Shown here piece after piece: positions 59,330 to 64,000 of a DNA stretch of 64,000 nt. Below the pieces are notes generated by a model that was given only the letters and a program-made list of their open reading frames with translations, was not told where the DNA came from and ran no database searches. The DNA comes from Leifsonia sp. AK011 (GTDB lineage Bacteria; Actinomycetota; Actinomycetes; Actinomycetales; Microbacteriaceae), in contig NZ_JACCCH010000001.1 of assembly GCF_013410945.1 (NCBI RefSeq), forward strand, positions 558,001 through 622,000, read 5' to 3'. The position numbers and the translations under genes were made by a program. The stretch's first letter is position 1, and every line of letters starts with the position of its first letter.

Positions 59330-61383
59330 TACGGCTTCTTCGTGGTCGTCGCGGTGGGCTTCTTGGCAGCGGGCGACGCGGGCGGCATGGGCTTGCGCAC
59401 GACGGGGCGGCGCGGCTCACCGCGGCGGTCCTGTCCGGGCAGCGGGCGCGACCGGCGACCGTAGATGAGAGTCGACGAGTCGAGTAGCCACGGCACGACA
59501 GCGATCACCACACCGTGCACGAGCGAGAGCTTCTGGCGGATGCGACGCGACTTGTGGTTGTGCAACAGGTGCTCCCACCAGTGCCCCACGATGTACTGCG
59601 GCGTGTAGACCGTGACCACCTCGGCGCCGTGCTCAGCACGACGGGACTTGATGTACTTCGCGAGGGGTGCGCTGATGTCGCGATAGGGCGACTCGACGAT
59701 GGTGAGTGGAACCCTGATGTTCTGCTCGATCCACTCCCGCTCGAGTTCCTTCGTCGCCTCCTCGTCGATGGAGACGTGCACCGCCTCGATCGAGTCGTGC
59801 CTGGCAGCGATCGCGTAGTCGAGCGCCTTGAGAACGGGCTTCTGCATCCGACCGACGAGCACGATCGCGTGGTCGCCGTTCGCGCCGAAGCGGGTCGTCG
59901 GGTCGGCCTCGATCTCCTTGTCCACGTCGCGGTAGTACCGGTTCACGCCGAGCATGAGGAAGAACAGGATGGGCATGACCACAAACACGATCCACGCGCC
60001 GTGCGTGAACTTGGTGACCGTCACGATCACGAGAACGCTGGCGGTCATGGTCGCGCCGAGGGCGTTGATGGCGAGCCCCCGCCACACGGCGCCCCGGTCG
60101 TCGCATCCGTTGCGGAGCATGCCGGACCAGTGCTTGACCATCCCGATCTGCCCGAGGGTGAACGAGACGAACACACCGATGATGTAGAGCTGGATGAGGG
60201 TCGTCACGTCGGCCTGGAAGGCGACGAGCAGAACGGTGGCCGCGATCGCGAGGGCGATGACGCCGTTGGAGAAGATGAGGCGGTCACCGCGCGTGGCAAG
60301 CGACTTGGGAGCGTAGCGGTCGGTCGCGAGCACAGAGCCGAGCAGCGGGAAGCCGTTGAAGGCCGTGTTCGCCGCGAGGAGCAGCACTGCGGCCGTGGCC
60401 GCCTGGATGATGAAGAAGAAGACGGTGTTGTTGCCGAACGTGGCGGCCGCCATCTGGGCGATGAGGCTTCGCTGGGGATCGTCGCCTGCGCGGCATCCCT
60501 CGTACTCGAGCAACTCGGTGCAATCGAGGTAGTGCACGCCCGCGATGAGAGAGATGGCGACGAGGCCGACGAAGAGCGTGATCGCGATCGCACCCATCGC
60601 GACGAGGGTCTTCTGCGCGTTCTTGATCTTGGGGCGGCGGAACGCCGGCACGCCGTTCGAGATGGCCTCGACACCGGTGAGGGCGGCACATCCACTCGCG
60701 AACGCGCGCAGGAGAAGAAGGATGAACGCGGCCTGCCCGAGGCTCTCGGCCTGCACCACGAGGTCGGCGCTCTCGGCAACCGGTGGGTCACCGAGGGCGG
60801 TGCGCACGAGACCGACAACAACCATGAAGGCGATGGATGCCACAAACAGATAGGTCGGCACGGCGAACGCCTTGCTCGACTCACGCACCCCGCGGAGGTT
60901 CACCGCAGCGAGGATCACGACAAAACCGACCGCGATCTCCACACGCCCCGGGTTCCACTCCGGGAACGCCGAGATGATGTTGTCGACGCCGGAGGCCACC
61001 GACACGGCGACTGTGAGGATGTAGTCGACCAGCAGGGCGGATGCCACGACCAGCCCGGCCTTCTCGCCGAGGTTCTTCGACGCGACCTCGTAGTCGCCGC
61101 CGCCGCTCGGGTAGGCCTTGATGAGCTGGCGGTAGCTGAGCACCACCACCACAAGCAGAATCACGACAGCCGCAGCGACCCACGGCGCGAACGACAGGAA
61201 CGCGAGCCCGCCGAGCAGCAGGATCATGAGGAGTTCCTGTGGAGCGTACGCCACAGAGGAGAGGGGGTCGCTCGCGAAAATGGGGAGCGCCAAATGCTTG
61301 GGGAGAAGCTGACCTTCGAGTTTGTCGGAGGCCAGAGGCTCCCCGATCAGCCACCGTTTGGGTGACCGGGCTTCGTCTGTCAC
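59329..61383 (-). CDS. APC-superfamily permease with C-terminal cytoplasmic domain
   Basis: This 684-aa protein has an N-terminal amphipathic start (WLIGEPLASDKLEGQLLPKHLALPIFASDPLSSVAYAPQELL), about 12 membrane helices in the first 450 residues with conserved SGGGDYEVASKNLGEKAGLVVASALLVDYILTVAVSVASG, and a C-terminal soluble part with a USP-like fold (AIVLVGRMQKPVLKALDYAIAARHDSIEAVHVSID), followed by a basic Pro/Lys/Thr tail. It is of the amino-acid/polyamine type; the substrate is unknown. The frame is open upstream; GTG 61383 is chosen as the start of the conserved N-terminus, with TACGCT 8 bases before. Confidence 0.88.
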   Translation of the reverse strand: MTDEARSPKRWLIGEPLASDKLEGQLLPKHLALPIFASDPLSSVAYAPQELLMILLLGGLAFLSFAPWVAAAVVILLVVVVLSYRQLIKAYPSGGGDYEVASKNLGEKAGLVVASALLVDYILTVAVSVASGVDNIISAFPEWNPGRVEIAVGFVVILAAVNLRGVRESSKAFAVPTYLFVASIAFMVVVGLVRTALGDPPVAESADLVVQAESLGQAAFILLLLRAFASGCAALTGVEAISNGVPAFRRPKIKNAQKTLVAMGAIAITLFVGLVAISLIAGVHYLDCTELLEYEGCRAGDDPQRSLIAQMAAATFGNNTVFFFIIQAATAAVLLLAANTAFNGFPLLGSVLATDRYAPKSLATRGDRLIFSNGVIALAIAATVLLVAFQADVTTLIQLYIIGVFVSFTLGQIGMVKHWSGMLRNGCDDRGAVWRGLAINALGATMTASVLVIVTVTKFTHGAWIVFVVMPILFFLMLGVNRYYRDVDKEIEADPTTRFGANGDHAIVLVGRMQKPVLKALDYAIAARHDSIEAVHVSIDEEATKELEREWIEQNIRVPLTIVESPYRDISAPLAKYIKSRRAEHGAEVVTVYTPQYIVGHWWEHLLHNHKSRRIRQKLSLVHGVVIAVVPWLLDSSTLIYGRRSRPLPGQDRRGEPRRPVVRKPMPPASPAAKKPTATTTKKP

Positions 61384-61446
61384 GAGGGGCAAGCGTACTC
61401 CTGCGCAACCCACTGTCAACAAGCGCGCGCGCCATAGAATTCCCCC

Positions 61447-62091
61447 ATGCCCTCCCCTCGCGTGCGCCGGCGTCGCTGGCCCTGGATCGTTGCCGCGGCG
61501 CTCGTTGTGCTGCTCGTGCCGATCGCGTTCATCGTGGTGCCGATCCTCACGCACCAGAACCAGGGCACGGCCGGGCAGGATCGACCGGTCGACGAGTTCC
61601 CCGTGCAGGTGACCGCGTCGGGCGATGATGGCCGCGAGCGCGCCCTTGAGGTGTTCTCGGTCCGGCCGGGGATGACGCCGGACCTGACGGCTCTCGAGCC
61701 CGGGCAACGCCTCATCGTGAGTGGCACCGGGTACGACGCATCCCAGGGCATCTACGTCGCGATCTGCGTGATCCCGAGCGACCCGACGGTGAAGCCCGGC
61801 CCCTGCATCGGCGGGGTGCCCGATCAGGAGCAGACGGATGTCGCGGAGGGCACCGTGCAGTACGCCCCGAGCAACTGGATCAACGACGACTGGGCCTGGA
61901 AGCTGTTCGGCGCTCGCAGCTACGACGACGAGGCGACGGGCACCTTCACGGCGTACCTCGAGGTGGGCGACCCCGTCGGTGAGGGGTTCGATTGCCGCGT
62001 GGATGCGTGCGGCATCTTCACGCGCAACGACCACACCGCGCTGAACGACCGCGTGCAGGACCTGTACCTGCCGGTCGCCTTCGCGTCGTAG
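61447..62091 (+). CDS. Membrane-anchored secreted protein with neocarzinostatin-like beta domain
   Basis: This 214-aa protein has a basic start (RVRRRRWPW), one membrane helix (IVAAALVVLLVPIAFIVVPIL) and an outer beta domain with PGQRLIVSGTGYDASQGIYVAICVIPSD, two Cys pairs and VDACGIFTRNDHTALNDRVQDLYLPVAF. This recalls actinobacterial cell-surface beta-sandwich domains of the neocarzinostatin/HtaA-associated kind; the function is unknown. ATG 61447 has TAGAAT exactly 6 bases upstream (61435-61440). Confidence 0.75.
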   Translation: MPSPRVRRRRWPWIVAAALVVLLVPIAFIVVPILTHQNQGTAGQDRPVDEFPVQVTASGDDGRERALEVFSVRPGMTPDLTALEPGQRLIVSGTGYDASQGIYVAICVIPSDPTVKPGPCIGGVPDQEQTDVAEGTVQYAPSNWINDDWAWKLFGARSYDDEATGTFTAYLEVGDPVGEGFDCRVDACGIFTRNDHTALNDRVQDLYLPVAFAS

Positions 62092-62111
62092 TGCCGGCGT
62101 CACCCTTAGTT

Positions 62112-62219
62112 GGTTGAGTAGCCGCGGCGCAGCCCGGCGTTATCGAAACCTCACCAACGTGGATCTTGTTGCACGTAGGTGAGGTTTCGATAACGGCCGC
62201 TTCGCGGGCCTACTCAACC
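62112..62219. repeat. Large palindromic repeat element B at convergent ends
   Basis: Left arm 62112-62155 (GGTTGAGTAGCC ... TATCGAAACCTCACC) and right arm 62178-62219 (GGTGAGGTTTCGATAA ... CCTACTCAACC) form a hairpin stem of over 35 pairs with gaps, the same words as element A. Between the 61447 gene and the PadR gene. A small extra hairpin ACTGTG-GGTT-CACAGT (62221-62236) follows at the padR stop. Confidence 0.78.
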
Positions 62220-62229
62220 CACTGTGGGT

Positions 62230-62832
62230 TCACAGTCGCCCGCGGATCGCGTCGAGGCCCTCGCGGAGGGCTGCGACCGTCTCGGCCGTGAGGTCGCCGC
62301 GGGATGCCCGCATCCGCAGCTCCGACCGCACGCTCGCCCTGAACTCGGCGAGAAGTGCCTCGGCCTCCTGCAGTCGCGTGCGCGACTCGATGTGCTCGTT
62401 GTCCGGGATCACGGTGGCCGTGTACCGGGCCTCGGCCTTGGCCTCCCGTGCCGCGGCGGCCAATTCGGCGCGGAGCGACCGCATCGCATCGTTGACGGAG
62501 GAGCGCACCTCATCGGCCAGGCGTCGCACGGAGTCGGTCACCCCGTTCTCGATGCCGTCGAGCTCGGAGGCCCTCGCCTCGAGTTCGGCGCGCCCGGCAT
62601 CGGTGATCTCGTAGACGGTCTTGCGGCCATCGGCCACCTTCGTCACGAGTCCCTCCTCCTCGAGCTTGCCGAGGCGCGGGTAGATCGTTCCGGCGCTCGG
62701 CACGTAGGTGCCGCCGAAGCGATCGCCGAGCGCCTGGATGAGCTCGTAGCCGTGCATCCCGCGGCCCGACTCGGCGAGCAGGCTGAGCAGGTAGAGGCGC
62801 AAGTGGCCGTGGGCGAAGACGGGCGGGGTCAT
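62230..62832 (-). CDS. PadR-family transcriptional regulator
   Basis: This 200-aa protein has a PadR winged helix (residues 8-80: LRLYLLSLLAESGRGMHGYELIQALGDRFGGTYVPSAGTIYPRLGKLEEEGLV) and a long C-terminal helix bundle for dimerisation. It is transcribed after the DUF4097 gene with an ATGA overlap (stop of DUF4097 at 62829-62831, ATG at 62832). The operator repeats at 63653-63714 suggest it represses its own operon. The frame is open far upstream but the N-terminus chosen starts the HTH correctly. Confidence 0.9.
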   Translation of the reverse strand: MTPPVFAHGHLRLYLLSLLAESGRGMHGYELIQALGDRFGGTYVPSAGTIYPRLGKLEEEGLVTKVADGRKTVYEITDAGRAELEARASELDGIENGVTDSVRRLADEVRSSVNDAMRSLRAELAAAAREAKAEARYTATVIPDNEHIESRTRLQEAEALLAEFRASVRSELRMRASRGDLTAETVAALREGLDAIRGRL

Positions 62833-63632
62833 GCCGACACCGAGTGCAGCACCGACACGTGACCGGAGACGGTGTTCACCTTGAAGTCGAGCCAGTGCTT
62901 GTCGAGGTCGCCGACGCGACCCGTGTACGAGCCGCGCACACCGCGCACCTCGGCGTTGTCGAGCAGGATCCGCCCGCTCACGGTGTTGATGCGGTACTGC
63001 ACGGGAACCTCGGGGGCGAGCCGCGTGGTGACGTTGCCGCTGACCGTGTTGACCGCGACCTCGTCGGGGATGCCCGTCAGGTCGAGGAACACCTCGCCCG
63101 TCACGCTGTCGGCGGAGAACCGGGAGATGGCACCGGATGCCGTGACATCCCCGTTCACCGTGTGCGCCGTGATCGAGCCGGTGTGGGCGCGAACCGAGAG
63201 CTCGCCGCCCACCGCGTTGAGCGTGAGGTTGCCCGCGATGTCGTCGAGCACGAGGTCGCCGCTCACGGTCGAGACGGATGCATCGGACCGCAGCCCCGAG
63301 ATGAGGCCGCTCGCCGACACCACACCGAACTTGAGTGCAACATCCCGCGGTACGCGGATGCTGATGTCCGCCTTGGCGTTGCCGCCGCGCCACGAGGAGA
63401 AGACGTCAATGAAGTTGTCCCAGCGCAGTTGCGGGTGGTCGATCTCGAGCGTGTGCCCGTCGACGCTGATCTTCAGCTCCCGACCGGTGACGGAGTGCAC
63501 CTCGACCCGGGTGCCCGGCTCGTCGTGTCCGATGATGTTGACCTGGCCGGCGATGAGCCCGACCTTGAGACTACGAATCCCGTCGAGGTCGATGATCTTC
63601 TCGCCGTCGACGATCCACTTCTCCTGAGCCAT
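62829..63632 (-). CDS. DUF4097 family beta-strand repeat protein
   Basis: This 267-aa protein consists of regularly repeated short beta strands (for example VSTVSGDLVLDDIAGNLTLNAVGGELSVRAHTGSITAHTVNGDVTASG), the right-handed beta-helix-like DUF4097 fold. There is no signal peptide, so it is probably cytoplasmic or membrane-peripheral. DUF4097 genes are commonly paired with PadR regulators in actinobacteria. ATG 63632 has a strong Shine-Dalgarno (AAAGGGAGG), in contrast with the many leaderless genes here. Role unknown, perhaps envelope-stress related. Confidence 0.88.
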   Translation of the reverse strand: MAQEKWIVDGEKIIDLDGIRSLKVGLIAGQVNIIGHDEPGTRVEVHSVTGRELKISVDGHTLEIDHPQLRWDNFIDVFSSWRGGNAKADISIRVPRDVALKFGVVSASGLISGLRSDASVSTVSGDLVLDDIAGNLTLNAVGGELSVRAHTGSITAHTVNGDVTASGAISRFSADSVTGEVFLDLTGIPDEVAVNTVSGNVTTRLAPEVPVQYRINTVSGRILLDNAEVRGVRGSYTGRVGDLDKHWLDFKVNTVSGHVSVLHSVSA

Positions 63633-63652
63633 CGTGGACCTCCCTTTCGCGC

Positions 63653-63714
63653 TATATCGCGTATGTCGAAAGACACGTTATATCGCGTTTGCGAGAGAGT
63701 CAAGCTATATCGCG
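63653..63714. promoter_or_regulatory. Triple TATATCGCG operator and promoter of the DUF4097-padR operon
   Basis: TATATCGCG occurs at 63653-63661, 63679-63687 and 63706-63714, spaced 26 and 27 bases. On the minus strand TTGACT and TAACGT (17 bases apart) form a good promoter between and across the repeats. The spacing of about 2.5 helical turns suggests several PadR dimers binding cooperatively. Confidence 0.65.
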
Positions 63715-63717
63715 AGA

Positions 63718-64000
63718 TCAGCTCCCGCGGCGCACACGCGCCACGGTGTCGACGAAAGTCGTGGGTTCGCCGTCGCGCCCCGTCCCGACGCGGTCCACGG
63801 TGCCGCTCACCTCCACCGTCCAGCCGGCGGGCAGGTCGAGCGCAGCCAGCACCTCGTCCGCGGTCGGCAGGGGCGGGGCATCCGTGTGGTCGTGGCCCGA
63901 CCCGGGCGGGAAGGCGCCGTGACCGACGACGAGCAGGCGCCCGCCCGGGGCGACGGCCGAGAGCGCTCGCCGCAGGATCTCCTCTCGGGCCAGCTCGACG
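63718..64000 (-). CDS. Class I SAM methyltransferase, C-terminal part (cut by window end)
   Basis: A frame open from the right edge ends with TGA at 63718-63720 and gives 93 residues. It shows the C-terminal half of a class I methyltransferase: an EEILRRALSAVAPGGRLLVVGHG stretch (motif post III, the usual LkpGG step), then a His-rich HDHTDAPPLPTADEV and the final strand TFVDTVARVRR. The stop lies 4 bases from the DUF4097 operator, so it is just upstream in the same direction. The start and SAM-binding motif lie outside, so exact type is unknown. Confidence 0.8.
   Translation of the reverse strand, partial: VELAREEILRRALSAVAPGGRLLVVGHGAFPPGSGHDHTDAPPLPTADEVLAALDLPAGWTVEVSGTVDRVGTGRDGEPTTFVDTVARVRRGS

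Noticed and set aside
1-64000. tRNA, rRNA, CRISPR, prophage or insertion-sequence genes
   Set aside because: No cloverleaf-like sequences with conserved T-loop words, no repeat-spacer arrays, and no integrase or transposase coding regions were recognised.

Overview
The window is chromosomal DNA from a high-GC actinobacterium, most likely a member of the Microbacteriaceae. This rests on the high GC content, the DnaK-GrpE-DnaJ-HspR heat-shock operon with a HAIR operator, actinobacterial families (DUF3073, DUF6421, DUF3817, septum-formation domain, SCP-like protein, F420-type luciferase-like enzyme), GTP-dependent PEP carboxykinase and the PurS/PurQ/PurL form of FGAM synthase. No tRNA, rRNA, CRISPR array, prophage or insertion sequence was seen. 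Coding density is very high. Many genes overlap by 1-4 bases, and no gap without a gene exceeds about 200 bases.

Layout. 1-2.7 kb: end of dnaK, then grpE, a zinc-finger-less dnaJ and hspR. 2.8-3.9 kb: an RsmC/RlmG-like rRNA methyltransferase. 3.9-12.7 kb: a carbon-switch region, with pckG-glpX (gluconeogenesis) divergent from a RamB-type regulator, clpB behind a perfect HspR operator, and acetyl-CoA synthetase. 12.9-18.2 kb: an alcohol dehydrogenase, threonine aldolase with a DUF6421 protein, a GntR regulator and exonuclease III. 18.2-25.5 kb: pyrE with a tiny membrane protein before it, a septum-formation-domain membrane protein, a HAD phosphatase, an orphan DNA methyltransferase, a SpoU-type RNA methyltransferase, purA, an acetyltransferase and chorismate mutase. 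25.5-29.4 kb: a single-protein membrane-tethered ECF sigma factor divergent from a degenerate GGDEF-like protein. 29.4-54.5 kb: purL, purSQ, purDC, purF and purM scattered among transporters, hydrolases, a MarR/VOC pair and a sensory block (membrane-LuxR fusion, histidine kinase, response regulator, sortase-type surface protein). 54.6-64 kb: DUF3073, a flavin monooxygenase, lspA, lipoprotein, LLM oxidoreductase, paired Fluc channels, an APC permease, a secreted protein, and a PadR-DUF4097 operon behind a triple operator. The last gene is cut by the window end.

How it works together. Eight purine genes (purA, L, Q, S, C, D, F, M) plus pyrE make this a dispersed nucleotide-synthesis region. purA and purS share an almost identical -10 region, and purA and purF have structured leaders. 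HspR encoded at 2.3 kb should repress clpB at 8.3 kb. pckG-glpX, the RamB-like regulator and acs fit growth on acetate or other gluconeogenic substrates.

Most notable: (1) an ECF sigma factor, zinc anti-sigma domain, membrane span(s) and a roughly 420-residue outer domain in one 813-aa chain, with an unusual nested hairpin in its divergent spacer; (2) a membrane sensor fused straight to a LuxR DNA-binding domain beside a two-component system carrying similar parts; (3) three copies of an 83-88 base element with 16-17 base terminal inverted repeats; (4) at least 21 genes with TANNNT placed exactly 6 bases before the start codon, which points to widespread leaderless transcription and resets several start codons; (5) large palindromic repeats at convergent gene ends; (6) strong over-representation of GGATGCC/GGCATCC.
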